Positions 1 through 8,104 of a DNA stretch of 44,420 nucleotides are shown here, piece after piece. The position numbers and the translations under genes were made by a program. The notes below the pieces were generated by a model. That model was not told the origin of the DNA. It ran no database searches and worked only from the letters and a program-made list of their open reading frames with translations. This stretch comes from an uncultured Eubacteriales bacterium (GTDB lineage Bacteria; Bacillota; Clostridia; Christensenellales; Aristaeellaceae): contig CADBCY010000030.1 in the NCBI GenBank assembly GCA_902793325.1, forward strand, positions 1 through 44,420. The letters are read 5' to 3'. Within the stretch, counting starts at the first letter, position 1; every line of letters begins with the position of its first letter.

Positions 1-22
1 ACACCAATATCATACAAACGCT

Positions 23-56
23 GCCAGGTCTGCGCAAGACCTGGCATTACTTTTTT
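23..56 (+). terminator. Rho-independent terminator of a gene left of the window
   Basis: A perfect 9-bp stem (23-31 with 37-45) has a 5-base loop and a run of six T at 51-56. It probably ends a rightward gene lying outside the window. Confidence 0.75.
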
Positions 57-69
57 CGTGTCCCATTAT

Positions 70-97
70 AAAGAGGCTGCCTCGTTTTGAGACAGCC
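70..97 (-). terminator. Terminator of the spoIIGA-sigE operon
   Basis: Read leftward, a GGCTG-x-CTC / GAG-x-CAGCC stem (75-97) with one mismatch is followed by TCTTT. It lies 34 bp past the sigE stop, facing the terminator at 23-56. Confidence 0.6.
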
Positions 98-130
98 CCA
101 TTTTCTATATCTTTCGGCATCACTTCCGGC

Positions 131-838
131 TCACGCCAGCCTCGCCAGCTCCTCCCGGAGCTTGCCCATGATGCGCTTCTCCAGGCGGGAGATGTAGCTC
201 TGGGAAATGCCCATCATGTCGGCGACCTCCTTCTGCGTGTGCTCCCGGGCGCTGCCCAGGCCGTAGCGGAGCTCCACGATGCTGCGCTCCCGCGTGGACA
301 GCGTGTCGATGGCGGTGTGCAGCATCTGCTTCTCGATGCTGGAATCCAGGTCCTTGCTCACCAGGTCCGGCTCCGTGCCCAGGATGTCCGAGAGCAGCAG
401 CTCGTTGCCGTCCCAGTCGGTGTTCAGCGGCTCGTCGAAGGACACCTCCAGCTTCAGGCGGCTGGTCTTTCTGAGGACCATCAGGATCTCGTTCTCGATG
501 CAGCGGCTGGCGTAGGTGGCCAGCTTGATGTTCTTGTCCGGGTCGAAGGAGTTCACCGCCTTGATCAGCCCGATGGCCCCGATGGAGATCAGGTCCTCGA
601 TGCTGATGCCGGTGTTTTCAAACTTGCGCGATATGTAGACCACCAGCCGGAGGTTGCGCTCGATGAGGGTGTCCCGGGCGTGGGCGTCGCCCTGCCGCGC
701 CCGGCGCATCAGCGCCACCTCCTCCTCGCGGGTCAGCGGCGGCGGAAGGAGATCGCTGCCGCCGATGTAGCACACGGAGCCGCGGCGAATCTGGACGATG
801 AGCCCGAAGATGGATTGTCGGATGGATTTGACGGCCAT
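131..838 (-). CDS. sigE: RNA polymerase sporulation sigma factor sigma-E
   Basis: A 235-aa sigma-70-family protein that directs mother-cell transcription during early sporulation. The first ~27 residues form a hydrophobic, amphipathic pro-sequence ahead of [12 protein letters not shown], the form in which sigma-E is made inactive. Region 2 contains [18 protein letters not shown] and the -10 recognition helix [13 protein letters not shown]. The stretch [19 protein letters not shown] is typical of sigma-E rather than sigma-G or sigma-K. Region 4 ends in a helix-turn-helix, [20 protein letters not shown]. The ATG is preceded by AAAGGAGG. It follows spoIIGA by 15 bp in the same operon, the arrangement known from Bacillus and Clostridia, where SpoIIGA removes the pro-peptide. 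Confidence 0.96.
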   Translation of the reverse strand: MAVKSIRQSIFGLIVQIRRGSVCYIGGSDLLPPPLTREEEVALMRRARQGDAHARDTLIERNLRLVVYISRKFENTGISIEDLISIGAIGLIKAVNSFDPDKNIKLATYASRCIENEILMVLRKTSRLKLEVSFDEPLNTDWDGNELLLSDILGTEPDLVSKDLDSSIEKQMLHTAIDTLSTRERSIVELRYGLGSAREHTQKEVADMMGISQSYISRLEKRIMGKLREELARLA

Positions 839-853
839 GATGATTCCTCCTTT

Positions 854-1588
854 TCATATGTGGGACGCGAAGGCGCACGGCGCGATGGCGCGGCACGGGC
901 CGGGCAGCGGCGCGGGGGAGAGGGCGACCCAGGCGTCCGGCATGCGCCGCCGCCCGCACCAGATGGCCTCGGGCCGGAAGCAGCGCAGCGTGCCGCGGCC
1001 GCCCACGCCGCCGTAGGCCACGCTGCGGAACCCGCCGCGGGGCAGGATGGGCCGGAGCAGCTCGTCCTCCGCGATCAGCACCGGCAGGCCCGACAGCGGC
1101 TCGCGGAGCTGGTTGCCGGTGTCGACGAGCGCGGTGAAGCGGGCGCTGCGCCCGCCGCAGGTCAGGAGGAAATCCGCCTCCCAGCGCTCCCGGACGCGGC
1201 GGCGAACGCCCAGCAGCATCGCGAGCGCGGGCACGACGCCCGCCGCCGGCAGCGCGGCCCGCAGCCCCAGCGCGGCCCGCAGCCCCAGCGTGGCCGCCCA
1301 GCCCGACGCGAGCACCCCACCCGCGCCCAGCAGCAGCATCGCCTCGCCCAGCCGCCGCCACCGGGCGCGCCCGATCAGCAGGAGCGCTGTAGGCGCGAGC
1401 AGCATAAGCTGGAGGGGCGGCGAGCGCCAGGGCACCGGGTGGACGGCGGCGAGGACGCTCCAGAGCTGGGTCAGCGCCGCCGCGGCCAGCAGGTTTCGCC
1501 AGCGAAAGGCGTGCAGCGCCCGGGCGGCGAGCGCGAGGAGGGGGAGATCCAGCATCAGGTTGACAGCGAGGAACCGTTCTATGCTCAC
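854..1588 (-). CDS. spoIIGA: Sigma-E processing peptidase SpoIIGA
   Basis: A 244-aa membrane-anchored aspartic-type protease that cleaves pro-sigma-E at the sporulation septum. The N-terminal ~130 residues form about five hydrophobic helices. The C-terminal half carries the catalytic DTGN motif in FTALVDTGNQLREPLSG, then the family pattern LPVLIAEDELL and FRSVAYGGVGGRGTLRCFRPE. It is somewhat shorter than the Bacillus protein (~309 aa). The start is GTG, preceded by GAGGTGA. The linker between membrane helices holds a perfect 18-nt tandem duplication (1253-1288). It heads the operon with sigE. Confidence 0.92.
   Translation of the reverse strand: MSIERFLAVNLMLDLPLLALAARALHAFRWRNLLAAAALTQLWSVLAAVHPVPWRSPPLQLMLLAPTALLLIGRARWRRLGEAMLLLGAGGVLASGWAATLGLRAALGLRAALPAAGVVPALAMLLGVRRRVRERWEADFLLTCGGRSARFTALVDTGNQLREPLSGLPVLIAEDELLRPILPRGGFRSVAYGGVGGRGTLRCFRPEAIWCGRRRMPDAWVALSPAPLPGPCRAIAPCAFASHI
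1253..1288. repeat. 18-nt perfect tandem duplication inside spoIIGA
   Basis: Positions 1253-1270 and 1271-1288 are identical and duplicate six residues, giving GLRAAL twice in the membrane domain. The frame is kept. It is probably a recent slippage event. Confidence 0.85.
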
Positions 1589-1610
1589 GTTCGCTCACCT
1601 CGTGGCCCTC

Positions 1611-1639
1611 ATGATACAGAACGGCCCGGGAAATCTCAA
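1611..1639 (-). promoter_or_regulatory. Candidate promoter of spoIIGA-sigE
   Basis: Leftward TTGAGA (1634-1639), a 17-bp spacer and TATCAT (1611-1616), ending 23 bp before the GTG of spoIIGA. In Bacillus this operon uses sigma-A with Spo0A~P. The candidate Spo0A boxes lie directly upstream. Confidence 0.55.
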
Positions 1640-1668
1640 GAAATCGGCGTCGATGCGGCGACCAAAAA

Positions 1669-1881
1669 TATCGACAATATCGCCGTTCTCCCGCGCATTT
1701 CGCGGTTTTTTTCGACAATTCCGGGCGCGCCGGGGGCCGGCGGCGGGCGCGCGCGGCGTCGCAATACACAACGTATGGCGCTCCGAGGCCGGGCGAAGGC
1801 CCACATGCGGTGTCGTCGACAAAATGTCGGCGGAATTCGACGAAAATGTGCGCTTGGCGATGAATCCCGGGGCGTTCGACA
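1669..1881 (-). promoter_or_regulatory. Cluster of candidate Spo0A boxes upstream of spoIIGA
   Basis: The 352-bp gap between spoIIGA and the ylmC-like gene has no gene of its own. Reading leftward it contains TGTCGAA at 1875-1881 and 1711-1717 (the latter as TTGTCGAAAAA), TGTCGAT within 1669-1678, and TTTTGTCGAC near 1816-1825. The known 0A box core is TGTCGAA. Heptamer matches in both orientations suit Spo0A control of spoIIG. The rest of the gap shows nothing I recognise. Confidence 0.55.
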
Positions 1882-1940
1882 GGTTTTTGGCAGAACCGAC
1901 GTCCCTCGCCGCGCATAGCATGAGACGGGGGGCGGTAGAT

Positions 1941-2195
1941 ATGAGTTTTTCGGAAATTCGCCAGAAGGACGTCATCAACATCTCGGACGGCAGGAAGCTG
2001 GGCAGGCCAATTGACCTCATCCTGAACGACGACGCCTGCGCCGAGGCGCTGGTGGTGCCCGGCGGCGCCGGCGGCATACTGGGCCTGTTCCGCCAGGACC
2101 GGGAGGGCTGCGTGATCCCCTGGTCGCGCGTGCGGCGCATCGGGGACGACGTGATCCTGGTCGAGGTGGAATCCGAACGGATATGCGCGGATTAA
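1941..2195 (+). CDS. ylmC: YlmC/YmxH-family sporulation protein (PRC-barrel)
   Basis: An 84-aa single PRC-barrel-like domain. The family pattern is clear: EIRQKDVINISDGRKLG near the start, GGILGLF in the middle, then VIPWSRVRRIGDDVILVE at the C-terminus. YlmC/YmxH proteins are conserved in spore formers and usually lie near sigE and sigG; their biochemical role is not settled. The ATG follows a purine-rich GGGGGGCGG. The frame stays open far upstream, but this start matches the family's N-terminus. It is divergent from spoIIGA and followed by nrdR with its own promoter. Confidence 0.85.
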   Translation: MSFSEIRQKDVINISDGRKLGRPIDLILNDDACAEALVVPGGAGGILGLFRQDREGCVIPWSRVRRIGDDVILVEVESERICAD

Positions 2196-2238
2196 TTGGA
2201 AAAATTCATAATTTCACGGGATAAATTTTAAAAAACGC

Positions 2239-2267
2239 TGGACTTTACGTTATTTTTTGTGTATAAT
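2239..2267 (+). promoter_or_regulatory. Promoter of nrdR
   Basis: TGGACT (2239-2244), a 17-bp AT-rich spacer and TATAAT (2262-2267), 21 bp before the start codon of nrdR. Confidence 0.7.
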
Positions 2268-2288
2268 AGGGTATATGAGGTGAGGATT

Positions 2289-2777
2289 ATGAAGTGCGCC
2301 TATTGCGGCCATATCCAGAGCAGGGTCGTGGATTCCAGGCAAAGCGAGGACGGCACTTCCATCCGCCGCCGCAGGGAATGCGAGAGCTGCGGGCGACGCT
2401 TCACCACCTACGAGCGCATCGATCTCGTGCCGCTCATGGTCATCAAAAAAGACCAGACGCGCGAGGCGTTCGACGTGGAAAAGCTGCGCCGGGGCATCGC
2501 CAAGGCCTGCGAGAAGCGGCCAGTCCCCCTCGATAAAATCGACGAGCTGGCACGTGGAATTGAGCGCAAGCTCAACAACCAGCCGGAGTCGGAGATCACC
2601 AGCCAGCAGGTGGGCGAGCTGGTGATGGACGGGCTGAAGAATCTGGACGAGGTCGCGTATGTGCGCTTTGCCTCGGTATATCGCCAGTTCCGGGATATCC
2701 AGACCTTTCGCGACGAGCTGAACAAGCTCCTGGCGGATATCGACATGGGTACAGCTGATGGAGAGCCCGTCAGATAA
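2289..2777 (+). CDS. nrdR: Transcriptional repressor NrdR
   Basis: A 162-aa zinc-finger and ATP-cone repressor of ribonucleotide reductase genes, which senses ATP/dATP. Residues 1-34 hold the zinc ribbon with the two cysteine pairs CAYC and CESC, flanked by [19 protein letters not shown] and RRFTTYER. The ATP-cone starts at about residue 47 with [20 protein letters not shown]. The length fits the family (~150-160 aa). The start at 2289 is chosen because it gives the universal MKC(A)YC N-terminus and has AGGTGAGG just upstream; the frame extends ten codons further without support. The phoP-like gene follows by 33 bp with no terminator. Confidence 0.95.
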   Translation: MKCAYCGHIQSRVVDSRQSEDGTSIRRRRECESCGRRFTTYERIDLVPLMVIKKDQTREAFDVEKLRRGIAKACEKRPVPLDKIDELARGIERKLNNQPESEITSQQVGELVMDGLKNLDEVAYVRFASVYRQFRDIQTFRDELNKLLADIDMGTADGEPVR

Positions 2778-2810
2778 TGCCAATATACGAAAAGGAGAGA
2801 GGATACGCAC

Positions 2811-3512
2811 ATGGCAAATGAATTGATTTTGGCTGTCGACGATGAGGCTCACATCCTTGAGCTTCTGTCGTTCAATCTCGAAGCTTCCGGGTATCGCGTA
2901 GTCACCGCCGCGACGGGCGAGGACGCGCTGGTCGTCTGCGCGCACGAGCGCCCCGCCATGGTCCTGCTGGACATCATGCTCCCCGGCATTGACGGCATGG
3001 AGGTGTGCCGCCGGCTGAAGAGCGCCCCGACCACCGCGGATATCCCCATCATCATGCTCACCGCCAAGGGCGACGAGGTGGACAAGATCCTCGGCCTGGA
3101 GCTGGGTGCGGACGATTATATTGTAAAGCCCTTCTCCGTGCGCGAGCTGATCGCCCGCGTGAAGGCGCTGCTGCGCCGCGCGGCGCCCCAGAACGAGGAA
3201 GAGGGCATACTGCACGTGGGCGGCCTGACCATCGACGTGGGCAACTACGAGGCTTTCCGCAACGGCGAGAAGCTGTCGCTGACGCTCAAGGAATTCGAGC
3301 TGCTCAAGCTGCTGGTGCTCAGCCGCGGCAAGGTGCTGACCCGCGACTTCCTGCTGGATCGCATCTGGGGCTATGAGTTCTACGGCGAGACCCGCACGGT
3401 GGACGTGCACATCCGCCACATCCGCCAGAAGCTGGGCGACGACGCCCACTACATCGAAACCATCCGCGGCGTTGGCTATAAGTTCAACGATCGCCAGGAG
3501 AACAGGCTATGA
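2811..3512 (+). CDS. phoP: OmpR/PhoP-family response regulator
   Basis: A 233-aa cytoplasmic DNA-binding response regulator. The receiver domain (about 1-120) has the acidic pair D10-D11, the phospho-acceptor D54 in MVLLDIMLPG and the conserved lysine in DYIVKPFSVREL. The C-terminal winged helix (about 135-230) ends with the typical RTVDVHIRHIRQKLGDD and TIRGVGYKF. AAAGGAGAGAGG precedes the ATG. The gene overlaps the kinase gene by 4 bp, so translation is probably coupled. Together with a PAS-HAMP kinase this resembles PhoP/PhoR (phosphate) or WalR-like systems. The phosphate role is inferred, as no pst/phoU genes are present here. Confidence 0.88.
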   Translation: MANELILAVDDEAHILELLSFNLEASGYRVVTAATGEDALVVCAHERPAMVLLDIMLPGIDGMEVCRRLKSAPTTADIPIIMLTAKGDEVDKILGLELGADDYIVKPFSVRELIARVKALLRRAAPQNEEEGILHVGGLTIDVGNYEAFRNGEKLSLTLKEFELLKLLVLSRGKVLTRDFLLDRIWGYEFYGETRTVDVHIRHIRQKLGDDAHYIETIRGVGYKFNDRQENRL

Positions 3513-5266
3513 GATCAAGGGTCGCATTTATTGCGACCCTCATTGCGCTCGTCTTTCTGGTCGGCCTGTTCACGTTCAGCTGCTCGCGGCTGGCGCGCGA
3601 GGAGAACGAGGAAGCCGAACGGGTCCTCACCTTTCTGGGCGAGGCTTCCGCGCGCTTCAACCTCTCCGAGGACACGGAGGCCCGCGAGGAGTTCATGCGG
3701 AGCATGCCGGTCGGCGGCAACACGCTGAAGGGCCTGTTTGACGCCGAGGGCGAGGCGCTGTACGTTTCTGACGACGCCTGCTCCCGCCTGACGGAGGCGG
3801 ACTTCGCGGCGGCCGTGAAGGGCGAGGTGCGCGCCTACCGCCACGTCGACGCAAGGGGCCGGGACATGGCTTACGCCATCTATCAGTATGAGGATGGCGC
3901 ATTTCTGTTGTATGCAAAGGAAATGGACGACGCCTGGAGCGAGATCATACAGCATCCCTCCATGGTGGCGTTCGCGCTGGTGTTCGGCATCAGCATGGTG
4001 CTGTTCCTGAGCGTGCTCCTGACCATGCTCTACCGGGAGCGCCGCGTGGACCAGACCATGCGCGCCCTGGGGCGGTTTGCCGACGGCGACTTCGACGCCC
4101 GCATCGAGGGCTTTTCCGAGAAGGACGCGGAGATCGCCCAGTACAACACCATCATCAACAACATCCAGGAGCGCATCTTCCGCCAGAAGAACCGCAACCG
4201 CGTGCTGCACTCCGTGATGACGCAGATGCAGAACGGCATCATCGCCGTGGACCAGGACCTGCGCATCACGCTGGTGACGCCGGTGGCGAAGAAGCTGCTG
4301 GGCATCGCGGGGAACCCGGAGAACCTGAACGTCAACGAGGCGTCCAAGGACGTGCGGCTGGACGAGGTGTTCACCGAGGCCATGCAGAGCGAGGGCGTGT
4401 ACACCAACGAAGTGGCCGCCCGCACCGCCATGGGCCGCGGGCACCGGCCGCTGCGGCTGTACGTGTCGCCCATGCGGCAGGACGGCCGCGTGGTCGGCGC
4501 GCTGGCCATCGTGGAGGACATCACCGAGCTGCGTCGGCTGGAGCAGGTGCGCACCGACTTCGCCGCCAACGTCTCCCACGAGCTCAAGACGCCGCTGACC
4601 AGCATCCGCGGCTTCGTGGAGACGCTGCAGGCGGGCGCGATCGACAACCCGGAGATGGCGCACAAGTTCCTGAACATCATCGTGATGGAGACGGACCGCC
4701 TGTCGCGCCTTATCAACGACATCCTGTCCATCAGCAAGCTGGAGTCCGGCCGGGACGAGGTGACCACGGAGCGCATCCGCCTGGACAAGAAGGCCTACGA
4801 CATCTGCGAGATGCTGGAGATCCAGGCCGGGGCGAAGCACGTGAAGCTGAACTACCACCTGAACCAGGAGCCGGTGTACATCATCGGCAATCCCGACCGG
4901 GTGGAGCAGATGCTGGTGAACCTGACGGAGAACGCCATCAAGTACAACGTGGAGGGCGGCTCGGTGACGGTGCAGGTGTTCGTCAACGACCAGGAGGCGA
5001 ACGTCACCATCTCCGACACGGGCATCGGCATCGCCGAGGAGAACCTGCCGAGGCTGTTCGAGCGGTTCTACCGGGTGGACAAGGGCCGCTCCCGCCAGAT
5101 GGGCGGCACGGGCCTGGGCCTGGCCATCGTGAAGCACATCGTGCGCAGCATGAACGGCGAGATCGAGGTGCACTCCAAACTGGGGGAGGGGACGGAATTC
5201 CTCATCACCCTGCCGCTGGCCCCGAGGGAAAACCCCGAAAAGGAAACGATATTCGACGAGATGTAA
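3509..5266 (+). CDS. phoR: PhoR-like sensor histidine kinase (HAMP-PAS-HisKA-HATPase)
   Basis: A 585-aa membrane kinase. A first membrane helix (about 5-25) and a second (about 150-173) flank a ~125-residue extracytoplasmic sensor. A HAMP linker (about 175-225), a PAS domain (about 235-340) and the HisKA box with H357 in NVSHELKTPLTSIRGF follow. The ATPase domain shows the N box (LTENAIKYN), the G1 box (DTGIGIAEENL), the F box (LFERFYRVDKGRS) and the G2 box (GGTGLGLAIVKHI). All catalytic elements look intact. The start codon overlaps the stop of the response regulator. The architecture matches PhoR; the ligand cannot be read from the sequence. A strong terminator follows. Confidence 0.9.
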   Translation: MRSRVAFIATLIALVFLVGLFTFSCSRLAREENEEAERVLTFLGEASARFNLSEDTEAREEFMRSMPVGGNTLKGLFDAEGEALYVSDDACSRLTEADFAAAVKGEVRAYRHVDARGRDMAYAIYQYEDGAFLLYAKEMDDAWSEIIQHPSMVAFALVFGISMVLFLSVLLTMLYRERRVDQTMRALGRFADGDFDARIEGFSEKDAEIAQYNTIINNIQERIFRQKNRNRVLHSVMTQMQNGIIAVDQDLRITLVTPVAKKLLGIAGNPENLNVNEASKDVRLDEVFTEAMQSEGVYTNEVAARTAMGRGHRPLRLYVSPMRQDGRVVGALAIVEDITELRRLEQVRTDFAANVSHELKTPLTSIRGFVETLQAGAIDNPEMAHKFLNIIVMETDRLSRLINDILSISKLESGRDEVTTERIRLDKKAYDICEMLEIQAGAKHVKLNYHLNQEPVYIIGNPDRVEQMLVNLTENAIKYNVEGGSVTVQVFVNDQEANVTISDTGIGIAEENLPRLFERFYRVDKGRSRQMGGTGLGLAIVKHIVRSMNGEIEVHSKLGEGTEFLITLPLAPRENPEKETIFDEM

Positions 5267-5271
5267 TCCAC

Positions 5272-5309
5272 CACGGAAAAGGCGGCGATATCGCGCCGCC
5301 TTTTCCGTG
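5272..5309 (+). terminator. Terminator after phoR
   Basis: A perfect 16-bp stem (5272-5287 with 5294-5309) with a 6-base loop; the T tract lies inside the stem. It contains a GTG in frame with the next gene, which argues against starting that gene there. Confidence 0.7.
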
Positions 5310-5333
5310 AAGCGAACCGGAGGACAAACATCC

Positions 5334-6125
5334 ATGGCATCCAGAAAAAACGCCCTCCCGTGGCCCTTTGCGCCCGGCGAAGTCGGCCTGAACCGGGACA
5401 CGAGCCTTCTGAAGCTGGTGGCGATGGTCAGCATGCTCATCGACCACGTGGGCAAGATGATCTTTCCCCGGTACCGCATCATGCGCATCATCGGGCGGCT
5501 CGCGTTCCCGATCTTCTGCTACTGCATCGCGGTGGGCTGCGTGTACTCGAAGAACCGGCTGAAGTACCTGACGCGCATCGTGCTGATGGGCCTGATCACC
5601 CAGCCCATCTACGCGGTGGCCATGGCCCACTCCACCAGCCGGATGTACGCCATCCCCTTCCGGTCGAACCCGGTGGGCGCAGCGTTGAACTTCTACGTGG
5701 AGAGCTTCGCCCACCCGAACGTGCTGCTCACGCTGGCGCTGGGCCTGCTGGTGATCTGGACCCTCCGCGAGCGGCAGATCGTGCTGACGCTGGCGCTGGC
5801 GCTGCTGGTGTGGAAGATCCAGAGCGGCATCGACTACGGCTGGCGCGGCGTGGCGCTGGTCGCGCTGTTCTACCTGTTCATCGACCAGTGGTGGCTGGCG
5901 CTGCCGGCGCTGCTGGCGTTCATGTTCTGGTGGGGCTCGGCGACCGGCCCCTACCACCTGTTCGGCATCGGCTTTGGCATACAGATGTTCGCGCTGCTGG
6001 CGCTGCCCATCATCTTTATCCCCACCAACTCGAAGCTGAAGATCAACAAGTGGGTGTTCTACCTGTTCTATCCCGCGCACCTGGTCGGGATACTGCTCGT
6101 CGAACTGGCGATGAAGGCCGCGTGA
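5334..6125 (+). CDS. TraX-family membrane protein
   Basis: A 263-aa integral membrane protein with about eight hydrophobic segments. The TraX-family pattern is visible: KLVAMVSMLIDHVGKMIFP near residue 30, then IMRIIGRLAFPIFCYCIAVG, an R-x-L-I-T-Q-P-I-Y segment, NVLLTLALG in the middle, and FYLFYPAHLVGILL at the end. TraX acetylates F-pilin in plasmid F, but most chromosomal relatives in Firmicutes have no assigned substrate; an acyltransferase role is inference. The ATG at 5334 is preceded by GGAGG 11 bases upstream. No separate promoter is evident, so expression may depend on read-through of the upstream terminator. Confidence 0.82.
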   Translation: MASRKNALPWPFAPGEVGLNRDTSLLKLVAMVSMLIDHVGKMIFPRYRIMRIIGRLAFPIFCYCIAVGCVYSKNRLKYLTRIVLMGLITQPIYAVAMAHSTSRMYAIPFRSNPVGAALNFYVESFAHPNVLLTLALGLLVIWTLRERQIVLTLALALLVWKIQSGIDYGWRGVALVALFYLFIDQWWLALPALLAFMFWWGSATGPYHLFGIGFGIQMFALLALPIIFIPTNSKLKINKWVFYLFYPAHLVGILLVELAMKAA

Positions 6126-6145
6126 AAAAGTAACAATCGGCGGGG

Positions 6146-6174
6146 TTGACACCGGCGCTTTATCGTGGTAAAAT
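6146..6174 (+). promoter_or_regulatory. Promoter of the T-box leader
   Basis: Consensus TTGACA (6146-6151), a 17-bp spacer and TAAAAT (6169-6174). Transcription should start near 6181, at the 5' end of T-box stem I. Confidence 0.85.
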
Positions 6175-6180
6175 GCTGTG

Positions 6181-6471
6181 CATAGCGATGAACGGGTTTT
6201 CAGTAGGCGCGCATGGGCCTTCAAGAGAGCCGCCGGCGGGTGCGAGGCGGCGGGCAGTGCGCAGGCCGAATTACAGCCCGGGAGCTGCGCGGTTGAACGG
6301 GCTTCGCAAAGCCGCGCCGGGTTTCGCCCGTTACAGCGGCAGGGTATCGCCGTGGACTGCGTTCGGTCCCGCGCCGTACCTGACGAGGGCGTCTTCGCGA
6401 GGGGACGCTGAATAGAGGTGGTACCGCGGATATCATCCGCCCTCTGCTACTCAAGCGGAGGGCGGTTTTTT
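6181..6471 (+). promoter_or_regulatory. T-box riboswitch (probable tyrosine specifier)
   Basis: A tRNA-sensing leader of about 290 nt. Visible parts are AGTA at 6202-6205 on the 5' side of the specifier loop; AGAGAGC and GGGTGCGAG of the distal stem I (6225-6247); GAA at 6268-6270 facing AGTA; and the T-box core AGAGGTGGTACCGCGG at 6414-6429. The antiterminator pairs GAGG (6415-6418) with CCTC (6441-6444). The competing terminator is 6437-6471. Placing the codon as GAA-n-codon-A, as I recall it in Geobacillus glyQ, gives UAC (6272-6274), tyrosine; AUU and UUA are alternatives. Uncharged tRNA would allow expression of the downstream symporter. Confidence 0.93.
6437..6471 (+). terminator. Regulated terminator of the T-box
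   Basis: A 12-bp stem (6437-6448 with 6454-6465, one G-U pair), a 5-base loop and six T (6466-6471). Its 5' arm overlaps the antiterminator pairing, so the two folds exclude each other. Confidence 0.92.
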
Positions 6472-6508
6472 CATGCCATCCTCCGAGAAACACAAGGAGG
6501 GGACTCTC

Positions 6509-8059
6509 ATGTTTATCAAGCTCCTGATGTTGGTCGTGTTCTTCGGCGTCATGGTGGGCGTGGGCGTGTACTGCCGCCGCCACGCCACCAACGTGGACGG
6601 CTTCGTGCTGGGCGGCCGCGCCGTCGGCCCGTGGCTCACCGCCTTTGCCTTCGGCACGTCCTACTTCTCCGCCGTGGTGTTCGTGGGCTACGCGGGCCAG
6701 TTCGGCTGGCGCTTCGGCCTGGCCTCCACGTGGATCGGCCTCGGCAACGCCGTGCTCGGCTCGCTGCTGGCCTGGGTGGTGCTGGGGCGCCGCACGCGCA
6801 TCATGACCCAGCAGCTGAACACCGCCACCATGCCGGAGTTCTTCGCCCGCCGCTACGGCAGCAAGGCGCTGCAGATCGGCGCGTCGGTGATCGTGTTCGT
6901 GTTCCTGATTCCCTACACCGCCTCGCTGTACAACGGCCTGTCCCGCCTGTTCGGCATGGCGTTCAACATCCCCTACACGGTCTGCATCGTCATCATGGCG
7001 GTGCTGACGGGCGTATACGTGATCGTGGGCGGCTACATGGCCACCGCCATCAACGACTTCATCCAGGGCATCATCATGCTGTTCGGCATCGTGGCCGTGA
7101 TCCTGGCGGTGCTGAAGGCCAACGGCGGCTTCATGCAGGCCTACACCGACATGGCCCGCGTCACCGACGCCAGCGTGTCCGAGGCGCCCGGCATGTTCGC
7201 CTCGTTCTTCGGCCCCGATCCGGTGAGCCTGCTGTTCGTGGTCATACTGACCTCGCTGGGCACCTGGGGCCTGCCGCAGATGGTCCAGAAGTTCTACGCC
7301 ATCAAGTCCGAGGGCGCCATCGCCAAGGGCACCATCATCTCCACGCTGTTCGCGGTGGTGGTGGCGGGCGGCTGCTACTTCCTGGGCGGCTTCGGCCGGC
7401 TGTTCTCCGACAAGATCGACATTGCCGCCAACGGCTACGATTCCGTCATCCCCACGATGCTGGAGACGCTCTCCCCGGCGCTGATCGGCGTGGTGGTGAT
7501 ACTGGTGCTGTCGGCCTCCATGTCCACGCTGTCCTCGCTGGTGCTGGCCTCCAGCTCCACGCTGACGCTGGACCTCATCAAGGGCAACATCGTCAAGGAC
7601 ATGGACGAGAAGAAGCAGCTCCTGGTGATGCGCGCGCTGATCGTGGTGTTCATCGCCGTGTCCGTCATCATCGCCATCGTGCAGTACAACACCAACGTCA
7701 CTTTCATCGCCCAGATGATGGGCATTTCCTGGGGCGCGCTGGCCGGCGCGTTCCTGGCCCCGTTCCTCTACGGCCTGTACATGAAGGGCGCCTCCAAGGC
7801 GGGCTGCTGGTGCAGCTTCATCTTCGGCGTGGGCATCATGATCCTCAACATGCTGTTCAAGCCGATGTTCCCGGTCTGGCTGCGCTCGCCCATCAACGCC
7901 GGCGCCGTGGCCATGCTCGGCGGCCTGGTGATCGTCCCCGTGGTGAGCCTGTTCACGCCCAAGCCCAACAAAAAGCTGGTGGAGTACGCCTTCGCGGGCT
8001 ACGAGCGCAAGGTCGTCGTCACCGCCAGGGCCCGCCTGGACGGCGAAGAGGTGGAATAA
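6509..8059 (+). CDS. Sodium:solute symporter (SSS family), T-box controlled
   Basis: A 516-aa sodium-coupled transporter with about 13 membrane helices, the usual SSS size and topology. Family marks are FVLGGRAVGPWLTAFAFGTSYFSA in helices 1-2, a GGYMATAINDFIQG segment in helix 5, and LVLSASMSTLSSLVLASSS in helix 8, where sodium ligands lie in this fold. AAGGAGGGG precedes the ATG at 6509. The gene is preceded by a T-box leader whose best specifier reading is tyrosine, so uptake of tyrosine or a related compound is the likely role. This is inferred from regulation, since SSS substrates range from proline and pantothenate to sugars. A terminator follows closely. Confidence 0.9.
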   Translation: MFIKLLMLVVFFGVMVGVGVYCRRHATNVDGFVLGGRAVGPWLTAFAFGTSYFSAVVFVGYAGQFGWRFGLASTWIGLGNAVLGSLLAWVVLGRRTRIMTQQLNTATMPEFFARRYGSKALQIGASVIVFVFLIPYTASLYNGLSRLFGMAFNIPYTVCIVIMAVLTGVYVIVGGYMATAINDFIQGIIMLFGIVAVILAVLKANGGFMQAYTDMARVTDASVSEAPGMFASFFGPDPVSLLFVVILTSLGTWGLPQMVQKFYAIKSEGAIAKGTIISTLFAVVVAGGCYFLGGFGRLFSDKIDIAANGYDSVIPTMLETLSPALIGVVVILVLSASMSTLSSLVLASSSTLTLDLIKGNIVKDMDEKKQLLVMRALIVVFIAVSVIIAIVQYNTNVTFIAQMMGISWGALAGAFLAPFLYGLYMKGASKAGCWCSFIFGVGIMILNMLFKPMFPVWLRSPINAGAVAMLGGLVIVPVVSLFTPKPNKKLVEYAFAGYERKVVVTARARLDGEEVE

Positions 8060-8074
8060 GCGAACCGTTGACGC

Positions 8075-8104
8075 GGCCCCGCCGGACGGCGGGGCCTTTC
8101 TATT
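8075..8104 (+). terminator. Terminator after the symporter gene
   Basis: A 9-bp GC stem (8075-8083 with 8088-8096), a GGAC loop, then TTTCTATT. It abuts the promoter of the next gene. Confidence 0.75.

Noticed and set aside
239-1918. 559-codon rightward frame over sigE and spoIIGA
   Set aside because: Composition is that of an antisense shadow, and both genes beneath it are certain.
5307-5333. GTG start nine codons upstream of the TraX-like ATG
   Set aside because: The GTG is inside the 3' arm of the phoR terminator, while the ATG at 5334 has its own GGAGG.
6146-6415. Small reading frames in the symporter leader
   Set aside because: The stretch is a structured T-box RNA. The frames have no ribosome site and coincide with conserved RNA motifs.
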